A DNA stretch of 64,000 bases from JAKLKS01 sp964370855. GTDB taxonomy: Bacteria > Planctomycetota > JAJSAM01 > JAKLKS01. Both the position numbers and the translations under genes were made by a program. Under the pieces are notes generated by a model. That model had not been told where the DNA came from. It did not search any database and saw nothing but the letters and a program-made list of their open reading frames with translations. Location of the stretch: assembly GCA_964370855.1 (NCBI GenBank), contig CAYJMF010000004.1, forward strand, positions 67,699 to 131,698. Direction: 5' to 3'. Shown one piece after another: positions 14,477 through 22,314 of this stretch (positions are counted from its first letter, which is position 1; every line of letters begins with the position of its first letter).

Positions 14477-16067
14477 TGAACGGCTCCTTCACGTCCACCA
14501 TCGCGTTCACGATCAGCTCGACGAGCCCGCCGTAGGTGATCCCGCTCTTCTCCAGGGCGCCGTAGCGCTGGAGGATGTCCCGGAGCTGGCCCTTGCAGTT
14601 GGAGCAGGGGGCGCAGAGGTACTTCTTCACCTCGGGGCCCGGATGGTCGGCGAAGGCGTCCAGGACCTGCTTGAACTTCACCCGTCCCGCGACGGCCGTG
14701 CGCCAGTCGGTGAAGTTGTTGCCGGACATCACCGCGAACCCGCTCCCGCCGCCGCAGCAGTAGTTGTCCACACCGTGGGGCGTCATCTCCCGGAACTGCG
14801 GGCAGAGGTGGCGGAGGATCCGGCGCTGGGGCTCCACGATGCCCAGGTTCCGGACGATGTTGCACGGGTCGTGGAGTGTGACCGGGAAGTCGTTCTTCGA
14901 GGGGTCGAACTTGATCTTCCCGCTGAAGACGATCCTCTCGAGGAGCGGCAGGCAGCTCTCGCGGCGGATCGACATCTCCCCCGTCAGGACCCGGTCGGCG
15001 ACGGTGATCAGCGCCTTGTGCTCGTGGCCGCACTCGCCGGCGACGATCCTCTTCACCTTCAGTTTGCCGGCCGCCTGGGCGTGCTTCAACGCGACCCTGG
15101 CGAGCTGGAAGTCGTCGTAGAAGAGCCCGTAGTTGACGCCGTCGTAGCCGACCTGCTCCGAGGAGAGCGTCCAGTCCACGCCCGCGGCGTTGAGGATGAT
15201 GGCGAAGGCCCCGGGGTTCTCGGGCCAGGCGAGGATCTCGCCCGCGTTGTGGAGCAGGAGGACGTCCGCCCCCTCCTTGTCCCAGGGGGTCGTCGCGTCG
15301 AGCCCCGTGAGGTCCTTCGTGTCCTCGTCGATGAAGTCGACGTTGTCCTTCACGACCTCGGGGTTCATACCCGTGGAGGAGCCGACCCCGAGCTGGAGGA
15401 CCGTCCCCTTCTCGTGCAGCTCCTTCGGGGCCCATCCGAGCTCCTGGCTGAAGAGCTTCCTCAGCTCGTGGGCGATGAGCCCGTTGTCCACCCCGATGGG
15501 GCAGACCTGCGCGCAGCGGCGGCAGAGGTTGCAGCGGTAGGCCAGTTCGTAGAGGCGGGAGATCGTGGTCCAGTTGAGGTCCACGTCGGCGCCCGTGAGG
15601 AAGGACGCCGCCCTCCCCCCGGGCCTGGCGTACCTCCTCACGAGTCGGCGCAGGGCCTCGGACCTGTAGGTGGGCCTGTAGATCTCCATCCCGCCGGAGC
15701 CCTTGAAGACGTGGCAGGAATCGCTGCACGTCTGGCACCCGACGCAGTACTCCAGCGAGAGGGTGAGGGGCTGGAGGAAGGTCCAGTTGTTCTCCCTCTC
15801 CAGGAGCTTCTTCAGGCCGGAGGCGAACCGGTCCACGAGCTCCTTCTCCTCGGCCGGGTCCCGCGGGTGGGGGAGGCTCAGGGCGACGACCCCGTCGAGG
15901 TTGCAGACGAACCGCTTCCGGGCCTCGGGGGAGATCTCCTTCCACGGAGGTTCCGCGTCCGGCTCGTCGTAGGGAGGCGGCAGGGGGATCAGCATCCCCG
16001 TGTCCACGGGCGACAGGACCTCGTCCCCGTCCTCCCCGATGCCGCGCACGCCCCTGATGGCCTTCAT
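14457..16067 (-). CDS. DsrK/HdrD-like Fe-S oxidoreductase subunit
   Basis: A 536-residue cytoplasmic Fe-S protein. Two [4Fe-4S] ferredoxin motifs are seen at C108-C111-C114-C118 and C179-C182-C185-C189. C-terminal CCG-type cysteines follow: C402, C437-C438 (in YCCGGG) and C485-C488-C491. This is the arrangement of HdrD, DsrK and TmcB, which use a noncubane cluster to exchange electrons with a disulfide, trisulfide or related thiol partner. The ATG overlaps the stop of the cytochrome-b-like gene by four bases (ATGA), so the two make a coupled DsrMK-like pair. Neither dsrAB nor dsrC is in the window, so the physiological partner is unknown. Rex control is suggested by the operator upstream of the operon. 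Confidence 0.85.
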   Translation of the reverse strand: MKAIRGVRGIGEDGDEVLSPVDTGMLIPLPPPYDEPDAEPPWKEISPEARKRFVCNLDGVVALSLPHPRDPAEEKELVDRFASGLKKLLERENNWTFLQPLTLSLEYCVGCQTCSDSCHVFKGSGGMEIYRPTYRSEALRRLVRRYARPGGRAASFLTGADVDLNWTTISRLYELAYRCNLCRRCAQVCPIGVDNGLIAHELRKLFSQELGWAPKELHEKGTVLQLGVGSSTGMNPEVVKDNVDFIDEDTKDLTGLDATTPWDKEGADVLLLHNAGEILAWPENPGAFAIILNAAGVDWTLSSEQVGYDGVNYGLFYDDFQLARVALKHAQAAGKLKVKRIVAGECGHEHKALITVADRVLTGEMSIRRESCLPLLERIVFSGKIKFDPSKNDFPVTLHDPCNIVRNLGIVEPQRRILRHLCPQFREMTPHGVDNYCCGGGSGFAVMSGNNFTDWRTAVAGRVKFKQVLDAFADHPGPEVKKYLCAPCSNCKGQLRDILQRYGALEKSGITYGGLVELIVNAMVDVKEPFIKWEMH

Positions 16068-16978
16068 TCGCCGCCTCCCTTCGAGGCGATGTCCACCCAC
16101 GTCTTCCTGCCGTCGGCTCCCAGGTGCGGCGCCGCCCAGGTGGGTGACTGGCGGAGCATCGTCCCGAGTTCCCTCTCCATGGGGCTTCCGGCCGCGAGGG
16201 GGCGGTCCTCCCACCGGACCTGGTGATAGGTGAAGTACTTGGCGACGAAGTGCATCATCTGGCTGAAGGGGAGGTAGGCCAGGAACACGAGGGCCACCAC
16301 GAAGTGGAGGGCGAGGCCCCCGGGGACGGCCGCGGGGGGCCGGGCGGCGAGGAGGGCTCCCGCGAACGCGAGGACGTCGCCGGGGAAGTCCCCCGCGGAG
16401 AGGATGGCGGCTCCCCCCGTCGCGAAGAGCGCGGACAGGAGGAGGAGGTTCAGGAGGGCGACGGGCGTGGTGATCAACCTGAGCTTCGGATCCAGGAGGC
16501 GGCTCGCGAGGAGGCCGAGGGCGCCGAAGGCCCCCAGCCCGTAGGCCGTCCCCGCCAGGAGGGGGAACCCCGTCGCCATCACTCCCCATCCCGGGCCCTC
16601 CACGCCCGCGACGGCGGCGGCGCCCCGGAGGAGCGCCAGGCCGGCGGCGGCGGCCAGGAGGTACAGGCCCAGGTGGAAGGGGAAGGAGAACCACCAGAGC
16701 CGCCGGTTGTGCTCCCACAGGGCCTTGAGGAAGAGGACCTCCCTCAGCATGTAGGCCAGCTCCGCGGCATGGGACTCCTTCCGCGGCGCCTTCCACCACT
16801 CGTACTCCTCGAGGTAGGAGCCCCCGTACCGCCCGCGGCCCTTCTCCTTCGGGACCGGGGCGAGCTCCCACCGCAGGTGCACGGGCATCCTCCAGATCCG
16901 CAGGCACCGGAGGACGAAGGCGACGGCGAAGACGGCGACGGAGCCGTAGGACAGAGCCAGCAGCGTCGAGCCCGCCAT
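16064..16978 (-). CDS. NarI/DsrM-like membrane cytochrome b subunit
   Basis: 304 residues with about five to six membrane spans. Histidines in SFPFHLGLYLL and in LHFVVALVFL...SQMMHFVAKYF are positioned like the heme b ligands of the nitrate-reductase gamma family. It would take electrons from, or give them to, menaquinol and exchange them with the Fe-S subunit encoded immediately downstream. I chose ATG 16978 because GAGAGGGG lies just upstream and the hydrophobic N-terminus begins there. A longer TTG-initiated frame to 17083 adds only a charged, unlikely leader. The start is about 106 bases from the Rex-like operator, which overlaps a TATACT -10 box on this strand. Confidence 0.85.
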   Translation of the reverse strand: MAGSTLLALSYGSVAVFAVAFVLRCLRIWRMPVHLRWELAPVPKEKGRGRYGGSYLEEYEWWKAPRKESHAAELAYMLREVLFLKALWEHNRRLWWFSFPFHLGLYLLAAAAGLALLRGAAAVAGVEGPGWGVMATGFPLLAGTAYGLGAFGALGLLASRLLDPKLRLITTPVALLNLLLLSALFATGGAAILSAGDFPGDVLAFAGALLAARPPAAVPGGLALHFVVALVFLAYLPFSQMMHFVAKYFTYHQVRWEDRPLAAGSPMERELGTMLRQSPTWAAPHLGADGRKTWVDIASKGGGE

Positions 16979-17083
16979 GGGGGCGCCCCTCTCGACGGCG
17001 AGGATCTCCGCGCTCCGGGAGTCGCCGGCTCGCGGAGCGGAGGTTTCCTCGGAGGCCCGGGGCCGCTTCCGGTCCGCGGGCAA

Positions 17084-17101
17084 CTGTGCAAGAAATCACA
17101 G
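17084..17101. promoter_or_regulatory. Candidate Rex operator overlapping the -10 box of the Fe-S oxidoreductase operon
   Basis: CTGTGCAAGAAATCACAG is a CTGTG-N8-CACAG dyad, the same spacing as the Rex consensus TTGTG-N8-CACAA. On the minus strand a TATACT box (17105 to 17100) overlaps its edge, which suits repression of the leftward cytochrome/Fe-S operon. The rex gene starts 125 bases to the right, so autoregulation is also possible. The dyad is seen; Rex binding is inference. Confidence 0.55.
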
Positions 17102-17189
17102 TATAGGGAGCGAAGGGGGCGGGTGGATCGTGCGATCGGGAGCGTGGTCACAGGCGGGTCCGGGGACGCGGGCGGCCCTTCCGTGTGTC

Positions 17190-17218
17190 TTGACACGCTT
17201 CCCCCGGGCCGATAGCCT
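17190..17218 (+). promoter_or_regulatory. Sigma-70-type promoter of rex
   Basis: TTGACA (17190-17195) is followed after exactly 17 bases by TAGCCT (17213-17218). The GTG start of rex lies 7 bases downstream of the -10 box, so transcription would begin almost at the start codon and give a leaderless mRNA. Confidence 0.75.
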
Positions 17219-17225
17219 CCTCCTC

Positions 17226-18014
17226 GTGAAGGACACCAGGGACGTCCCCGATCGACCGCCGGGCGCCGGCGGAAAGCCCGTCGGCGCCAGGCGAAGCGGA
17301 GCCGGACGCCGCAGGAGGGCCGGGACGGCCCGTCCCGTTCCGGGGGAGCGGCTGAACCGGCTCATCCTGGATCGGCTGATCCGGTACTTCTGGCGGGTGG
17401 CCGAATTCGCGGCGGAGGGATCGGGCACCACGATCACCAGCAAGCGGCTCGGGGAGGCGCTGAACATCGACCCGAGCCAGATCCGGAGGGACTTCGCGGC
17501 CGTGGGCCTCGTGGGGATGAGCCACGTCGGCTACGACATGTGCGAGGTCTGCCGCGCCATCCGGAACGCCGTAGGGTTCGACCGTCCGTTCCCCGCGGTC
17601 CTCCTGGGCACGGGGAACCTCGGGAAGGCGCTCCTCAGCTACGCCGGGTTCCGCCGCTACGGACTGCAGATCGTGGCGGCCTTCGACAGCGACCCGGTGA
17701 AGCTGGGGGCGAAGGTCTCCGGGCAGATCGTCCAGTCCATGGAGGCCTTGAAGCTCTTCCTCGCGGTCCATGACGTCCGGCTGGCCATCCTCACCACCCC
17801 CGCGGAGGTCGCCCAGGGGCTGGCGGACCTCGTCGTCTCGGGGGGGGTCCGGGCGATCTGGAACTTCACCCCCACCCGGCTCGTCGTCCCGTCCGGTGTG
17901 CTGGTCCGGAACGAGCACATCTCGGTGGGGCTCGGGGAGATCTCCTACCACCTCAACTTCCCTCCTCCCTTCGCCGATGCCGTCCGGGGGCAGCGGGGCT
18001 TCGAACCCGAGTGA
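17226..18014 (+). CDS. rex: Redox-sensing transcriptional repressor Rex
   Basis: 262 residues. After a basic N-terminal tail of about 35 residues comes the winged-helix domain (RLIRYFWRVAEF, ALNIDPSQIRRDFAAVG), then the Rossmann NAD(H) domain with GTGNLGKALLSY and the acidic AAFDSDP that reads the adenosine ribose. Rex proteins bind DNA when NADH/NAD+ is low and leave it when NADH rises. The GTG start at 17226 was chosen because the TTGACA-N17-TAGCCT promoter ends 7 bases before it; the frame is open further upstream but runs through that promoter. Rex-like dyads lie on both sides of the gene, before the Fe-S oxidoreductase operon and before hemA, so it probably controls its neighbours and perhaps itself. 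Confidence 0.93.
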   Translation: MKDTRDVPDRPPGAGGKPVGARRSGAGRRRRAGTARPVPGERLNRLILDRLIRYFWRVAEFAAEGSGTTITSKRLGEALNIDPSQIRRDFAAVGLVGMSHVGYDMCEVCRAIRNAVGFDRPFPAVLLGTGNLGKALLSYAGFRRYGLQIVAAFDSDPVKLGAKVSGQIVQSMEALKLFLAVHDVRLAILTTPAEVAQGLADLVVSGGVRAIWNFTPTRLVVPSGVLVRNEHISVGLGEISYHLNFPPPFADAVRGQRGFEPE

Positions 18015-18019
18015 CTCCT

Positions 18020-18041
18020 ATTCGTGACAAACATCACGAAT
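18020..18041. promoter_or_regulatory. Candidate Rex operator in front of hemA
   Basis: ATTCGTGA-N6-TCACGAAT has two perfect 8-base arms around a CAAACA centre. It ends three bases before the -35 box of the hemA promoter and starts 5 bases after the rex stop codon. It has the same GTGA-N6-TCAC core as Rex and CRP sites. Because it directly follows rex and resembles the other two dyads, Rex is the best candidate. Confidence 0.6.
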
Positions 18042-18044
18042 AAG

Positions 18045-18073
18045 TTGACTCCCGCCCCGGACCGCCGTATCCT
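18045..18073 (+). promoter_or_regulatory. Sigma-70-type promoter of hemA
   Basis: TTGACT (18045-18050), a 17-base spacer, then TATCCT (18068-18073). The dyad at 18020-18041 abuts it, so a bound repressor would block polymerase. Confidence 0.75.
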
Positions 18074-18118
18074 CGTGCTTTCAGGGGGAATTCGTCCGGC
18101 AGGGTGGAGTCTCGCGAG

Positions 18119-19402
18119 ATGCCCGTGGCCTCGCCGTCCGTGCCGCTCCTCGTGGTGGGCCTGAGCCACCGGACCGCGCCCGCCGAGGTGCGCGGGACGC
18201 TGGCCTTCCGCGCCGACGAGGCCGCCGACCTCCTCGTCCGGGGAAGGCGCGAGGGGGCGTGGAGCGAGGCGATGCTCCTCTCGACCTGCAACCGCACGGA
18301 GCTGTACGCGGCTCCCGGGCCCGGAGCGGAGAGCGGAGGAGGGCTCGCGGCGAGGCTCGCCGCGGCGCACGCGCCGGCGGTGCCCCCCGTGGACGGGTTC
18401 CTCTACCGGGCCGAGGGGCGCGGTGCGGTCCGGCACCTCCTCCGCGTCGCCTGCGGGCTCGACTCGATGGTCCTCGGCGAGAGCGAGATCGCGGGGCAGG
18501 TGAGGGAGGCCTACAGGCTGGCCCGGGAGGCGGGGACCGCGGGGCCGCAGCTCGATCTCGCGGTCCCCCTGGCGCTCCGTGTCTCGGCGAGGGCCAGGGA
18601 GGCGACGGGCATCCACCGCGGCGTGACCTCCGTGCCCGGGGCGGCGCTGGCGCTGGCGAGGGGGCACGCGGGGGACCTCTCCCGCGCCCGCGTGCTGATC
18701 GTCGGGGCGGGCGAAGCCGGGCGCATCGGGGCCCGCCTCTTCGCGTCGGAACGCCCCCTGTCCCTCCGGATCGCGGACCGTAAATCGGACTGCGCGGAGG
18801 CCCTGGCCGGGGAGACCCGGGGAACGGCCCTCGACTGGTCCCGCCTCGAGGAGGCCCTCGGCGATGCGGACGTCGTCCTGACCGCGGTGAGCGCGCCGGA
18901 TCCGGTCCTCACCTGCGCGGCCCTGCGGGCGGCGGCCCCCCGGCGCGCGGGGAGGAGGCTCGTGATCCTCGACATCGGCATCCCCCGGAACGTCGAGGCG
19001 GGGGCGCGGGACCTCGAGGGGGTGCTCCTCTTCGACTCCGACGACATCGCGCGGCTGGTCGACGGGAACCGGGAGCAGCGGCGGACGGAGATGGCGAAGG
19101 TGGAGGCGCTGGTCGAGGAGGGGCTCGACCGGATGCACCGGGGGCGGCGGCGGGCGTCGTCGGAGCCCCTGGTGAAGGAGATACGCCTGTCCCTGGAGGG
19201 CCTGCGGCGGCGCGAGCTGGAGCGCAGCCGCCGCCACTTCACCCCCGCGCAGTACGAGCACCTGGACCGCCTGACGAGGAGCCTCGTCGAGAAGGCCTAC
19301 CACGTCCCGATGGAGGTCCTGGGCGAGCCGGACCCCGTGGTCCGGGACGATGCGTGGGTCCGGCGCCTCTTCGGCGTGGCCGGCGGGGAGGCGCCGCCGT
19401 AG
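18119..19402 (+). CDS. hemA: Glutamyl-tRNA reductase
   Basis: 427 residues. It reduces glutamyl-tRNA to glutamate-1-semialdehyde, the first committed step of C5-pathway tetrapyrrole synthesis. The catalytic cysteine is C57 in LSTCNRTELY. GLDSMVLGESEIAGQVREAY is the family signature, followed by a Rossmann NADPH domain (VLIVGAGEAG) and a helical dimerisation domain. ATG 18119 was chosen over GTG 18104 because AGGGTGGAG precedes it at normal spacing and the protein then starts as relatives do, just before LLVVGLSHRTAPAEV. The gene has its own promoter with an abutting Rex-like operator, which would tie heme synthesis to redox state. No other heme gene is adjacent. Confidence 0.95.
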   Translation: MPVASPSVPLLVVGLSHRTAPAEVRGTLAFRADEAADLLVRGRREGAWSEAMLLSTCNRTELYAAPGPGAESGGGLAARLAAAHAPAVPPVDGFLYRAEGRGAVRHLLRVACGLDSMVLGESEIAGQVREAYRLAREAGTAGPQLDLAVPLALRVSARAREATGIHRGVTSVPGAALALARGHAGDLSRARVLIVGAGEAGRIGARLFASERPLSLRIADRKSDCAEALAGETRGTALDWSRLEEALGDADVVLTAVSAPDPVLTCAALRAAAPRRAGRRLVILDIGIPRNVEAGARDLEGVLLFDSDDIARLVDGNREQRRTEMAKVEALVEEGLDRMHRGRRRASSEPLVKEIRLSLEGLRRRELERSRRHFTPAQYEHLDRLTRSLVEKAYHVPMEVLGEPDPVVRDDAWVRRLFGVAGGEAPP

Positions 19403-19457
19403 AGCGGCCCGGCACGTTGGAAGCCGGCGACCGCCCGCGGGAGGACTCGCGGGAGAA

Positions 19458-19476
19458 CCCGGCGGTTCCCGCCGGG
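19458..19476. terminator. Hairpin after hemA
   Basis: CCCGGCGG-TTC-CCGCCGGG forms a perfect 8-bp stem with a 3-base loop 55 bases after the hemA stop codon. No T-run follows. It is a plausible terminator by position. Confidence 0.4.
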
Positions 19477-19552
19477 ATGTCCCGGCGACCGGGCGGGACC
19501 CATCCGGGATTCCCGCTCCCCCGGACCCCTCCCGCCGATAGCATCCGCGGCG

Positions 19553-21040
19553 ATGGCTGCCCCCATGGCGAAGGCCGCGCTGCTCCTTGCGCTCCTCCTT
19601 CCGGCCGTTCCGGCGCTGCCTTCCCCCGCGGCCCAGGACGCACCGCCCCCGCCCGGCGCCCCCGACGCCGAACCGGCGATCGCGCAGGCGCGGATCGCGC
19701 AGGCGAGCGCCGAGGCCTCGTTCCTGACGGCGAAAGGCCTCCGCTCGCTGGCGGACACGGCCTGGGGCCTGGGTCTCAAGGCCACCGCCGCCGGGCTCTA
19801 CAGGCACCTGCTCGAGTACAGCCCGGACGATCCCCACGCGCGCGACCGGCTGGGCTGGAGGCGCAGGGGCGTCCTGTGGGAGCGGGACAAGGCGCCGGAA
19901 GCCGTGGACGCGGCCGACGCCGCCAAGGCGAGGTCCTTCGCTGCCCGGCGGGCCCGCGATCTCGCCGCTCCGGCGGAGGCGCACGCGCGGCTCGCCGCGC
20001 TCCTGGAGAAGGCGGGGCGGAAGGACGAGGCGCGAACGGCGTACGAGGCCGCCTTCCGCCTGGATCCCTCCAACGCGGCGGCGCGGACCGCCCGGGGCGA
20101 CGTCCTCGTGGACGGGAAGTGGGTCCCGGCCGAGGTCGTGGCGTACCGGGGCCTCCGCAAGCGCCTGGACGAGGCCCGTCGCGGGCTCAAGGCGGCGCCG
20201 TCGCGCGCCAGGCCCGTGGCCGAGCGCACGGAGGCGGAGGAGCACCTCGGCGTGGATCTCGCGCGGGCCCGGAGCCCGCGGTTCCTGGCCCGGATCGACG
20301 GGAAGCCGGAGGACGCGGCGCGACTGTGCGACACGGCGGAGCGCGCCGTCGATCTCCTGGACGCGCTCCTCGGCACGGCCGCGACCCCGGGGGAGAGCCT
20401 GAACCCGTACCTGATCATCCTCTCCGGCGAGGGCCGCTACAGGTCCGTGGTCGGGCGCCTGCCGTTCCCCTCCCCGGAGGCGAAGGCCCTGGCCCTCTCG
20501 CAGGTGGGGATGTTCCTCGACGACGGAACCTACGTCGGGTACCTGGTCGACCCGGCCTGGACCCTCGACCTGGCGGCGCACAAGGCGGGCGAGGCGTTCC
20601 TGCGGCTGCGGTACCCGGAGGCCTACCAGAGGATGTGGCTCCGCGAGGCCTTCGGGGTCCTCGGCGCGGCCCTGCTGCTGGAGTCCCACGAGACCTTCTG
20701 CGTGCAGGTCGAGGACGGGAGCGTGCTGCGCGACGACCCGGACCTGCCCTCCCGGTGGCCCGCGCTCCTCGCGGCGGAGGTCGCGAAGGGGAAGGACCGC
20801 CCGCTCCGGGCGATCGCGGACCTCGACATGGCGCAGCTGTCGTACTCCGACGTCGCCAAGGCCTGCTGCGTGATCCTGTGGTGGGAGGCCACGCGACCGG
20901 GCTCGACGGCCCGCTTCCTCGACGCGGTCGCCCGGGGGAGGCCCGCGGAGGAGGCGGCGGTGGAGGCGTTCGGCGCCGGCCTCGACGCGCAGGACGCGGC
21001 GTGGCGTCCCTGGATCGCTGCGGTGGCCGCCGCGAAGTGA
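19553..21040 (+). CDS. Secreted TPR protein with a degenerate peptidase-MA-like domain
   Basis: 495 residues with an N-terminal signal peptide (MAKAALLLALLLPAVPALP, cut near residue 25). TPR-like helices occupy the first half (LYRHLLEYSPDDPHARDRLG; ARTAYEAAFRLDPSNAAAR). The second half resembles the gluzincin peptidase-MA/DUF1570 layout. Where an active enzyme has HExxH, this has AHKAGEAF, and the usual WLNEG segment is WLREAF. The C-terminal yFL-al-G, afG...w segments are present. The zinc site therefore looks lost, which suggests a non-catalytic binding role. This assignment is by eye. A TAGCAT -10-like box at 19539-19544 lies 8 bases before the ATG, pointing to a near-leaderless transcript. 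Confidence 0.65.
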   Translation: MAAPMAKAALLLALLLPAVPALPSPAAQDAPPPPGAPDAEPAIAQARIAQASAEASFLTAKGLRSLADTAWGLGLKATAAGLYRHLLEYSPDDPHARDRLGWRRRGVLWERDKAPEAVDAADAAKARSFAARRARDLAAPAEAHARLAALLEKAGRKDEARTAYEAAFRLDPSNAAARTARGDVLVDGKWVPAEVVAYRGLRKRLDEARRGLKAAPSRARPVAERTEAEEHLGVDLARARSPRFLARIDGKPEDAARLCDTAERAVDLLDALLGTAATPGESLNPYLIILSGEGRYRSVVGRLPFPSPEAKALALSQVGMFLDDGTYVGYLVDPAWTLDLAAHKAGEAFLRLRYPEAYQRMWLREAFGVLGAALLLESHETFCVQVEDGSVLRDDPDLPSRWPALLAAEVAKGKDRPLRAIADLDMAQLSYSDVAKACCVILWWEATRPGSTARFLDAVARGRPAEEAAVEAFGAGLDAQDAAWRPWIAAVAAAK

Positions 21041-21196
21041 CCGGTGCACCTTGAGCGGCACCTGTCGAGTCCCGGGCGGAGGGAGCGTGCCATGAGTGCC
21101 GAGGAGGCCCGGCGGGGGCGCGAAGACCGGTGGCGCGGCGGGCACGGGGGACCTCGCCAGCGCCGCCTTCGTGGTCGCCTCGCCTGAAGCCCGACC

Positions 21197-22219
21197 ATGC
21201 GTCCCATCATCCGTCCAGCACATCCAGAGGACGCCGCCGGAATCGCACGGGTCCACGGGGACGCATGGCGGGCGGCCTACCGGGGCCTCGTTCCCGACGG
21301 GTTCCTCGAGGCCCGTGGAAGGGAGCCCGACACGGTGGAACGCCGGCGGCGGTGGATCGGGGACCCGAAGGTCTCCACCTTCGTCGCGGAGGAGGACGGG
21401 GAGATCCTCGGCTTCGCCAACGGGGGGCCGGCGCGGGAGGGGCCGGCGGGGTTCGACGGGGAGCTGTACGCGATCTACGTCCACCCCTCCCGCCAGCGGG
21501 AGAGGCTGGGCTGGCGGCTCCTCCTGCACCTGGCCGAAACCCTCCACGGCCGCGGGTTCCGCTCCCTCTGCCTGTGGGTCCTCCGGGACAACCCCGGGGG
21601 GCGGGCCTTCTACGCGCGCGTCGGCGGCCGGGCCGTGGAGGAGAAGGAGATCGAGATCGGCGGGGCGCGCCTCGTCGAGATGGCCTACGGCTGGCCGGAC
21701 CTCTCCCGCCTTCTCCGGATGCGCGTGCGGCTGGCGTCTCCCGATCCCGCCTGGCCGGCCCGTTTCGGGGAGGAGGCGGCGCGCCTGCGGGAGGCCCTCG
21801 GGGAGGAGGCCGCGGCGGTGGAGCACATCGGCAGCACCGCGGTCCCGGACCTCGCGGCCAAGCCCGTCGTGGACATCCAGCTGGGGCTTCGGACCTTTCC
21901 CATGGGTGAGGCAACGATGGGGGCGATCCTCGCCCTCGGGTGGACCTTCGACCCGGCTCTTCAGGACATCGAGGGGCGTCAGTACTTCGCCCGCGGACAC
22001 CCGAGCGACTTCCACCTCCACGCCTGCCTCCACGGGGGGGAGTTCTGGAGGAGCCACATCGCGTTCCGCGACGCCCTCCGCGGGAACCCCGCCCTCGCCC
22101 GGGAGTACGAGGCCCTCAAGCGCCGCCTCGCCGCCGAGGTGGGCGACGACCGCCTCGCCTACCTCGCCGGGAAGGCCCCCTTCATCGAACGGGTGATCCG
22201 GGACGCCGGAGGCGAGTGA
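21197..22219 (+). CDS. GNAT acetyltransferase fused to a GrpB (UPF0157) domain
   Basis: 340 residues. Residues 1-170 are a GNAT N-acetyltransferase, with the acetyl-CoA loop around YVHPSRQRERLGWRLL and the C-terminal NPGGRAFYARVGG element. Residues 175-340 are a GrpB-family domain with the nucleotidyltransferase-fold signature EHIGSTAVPDLAAKPVVDI, and H and F residues typical of that family follow. No linker of note separates them. The combination could acetylate and nucleotidylate, or sense and acetylate, the same small molecule. Substrates are unknown, and annotation of either domain alone would miss the other. Neighbouring genes do not share an obvious pathway. Confidence 0.85.
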   Translation: MRPIIRPAHPEDAAGIARVHGDAWRAAYRGLVPDGFLEARGREPDTVERRRRWIGDPKVSTFVAEEDGEILGFANGGPAREGPAGFDGELYAIYVHPSRQRERLGWRLLLHLAETLHGRGFRSLCLWVLRDNPGGRAFYARVGGRAVEEKEIEIGGARLVEMAYGWPDLSRLLRMRVRLASPDPAWPARFGEEAARLREALGEEAAAVEHIGSTAVPDLAAKPVVDIQLGLRTFPMGEATMGAILALGWTFDPALQDIEGRQYFARGHPSDFHLHACLHGGEFWRSHIAFRDALRGNPALAREYEALKRRLAAEVGDDRLAYLAGKAPFIERVIRDAGGE

Positions 22220-22314
22220 GGCGGGGGCGGGGTGGCCGTCGGTGCCGACCTTTCCTCCCTCCCTCCATTCCGGGGAAGGAACACCTGGCCGGTGGGCCGG
22301 ACTACAATCGCAGG

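Noticed and set aside
16979..17083. Longer N-terminus of the cytochrome b subunit from TTG 17083
   Set aside because: The added residues are charged and unlike the family. A good ribosome-binding site and the hydrophobic N-terminus support ATG 16978.
14457..17099. Fe-S subunit and upstream DNA as one 880-codon frame
   Set aside because: The upstream part is out of frame with the cytochrome b gene it covers. The ATG at 16067 overlaps the cytochrome stop by 4 bases, as in coupled gene pairs.
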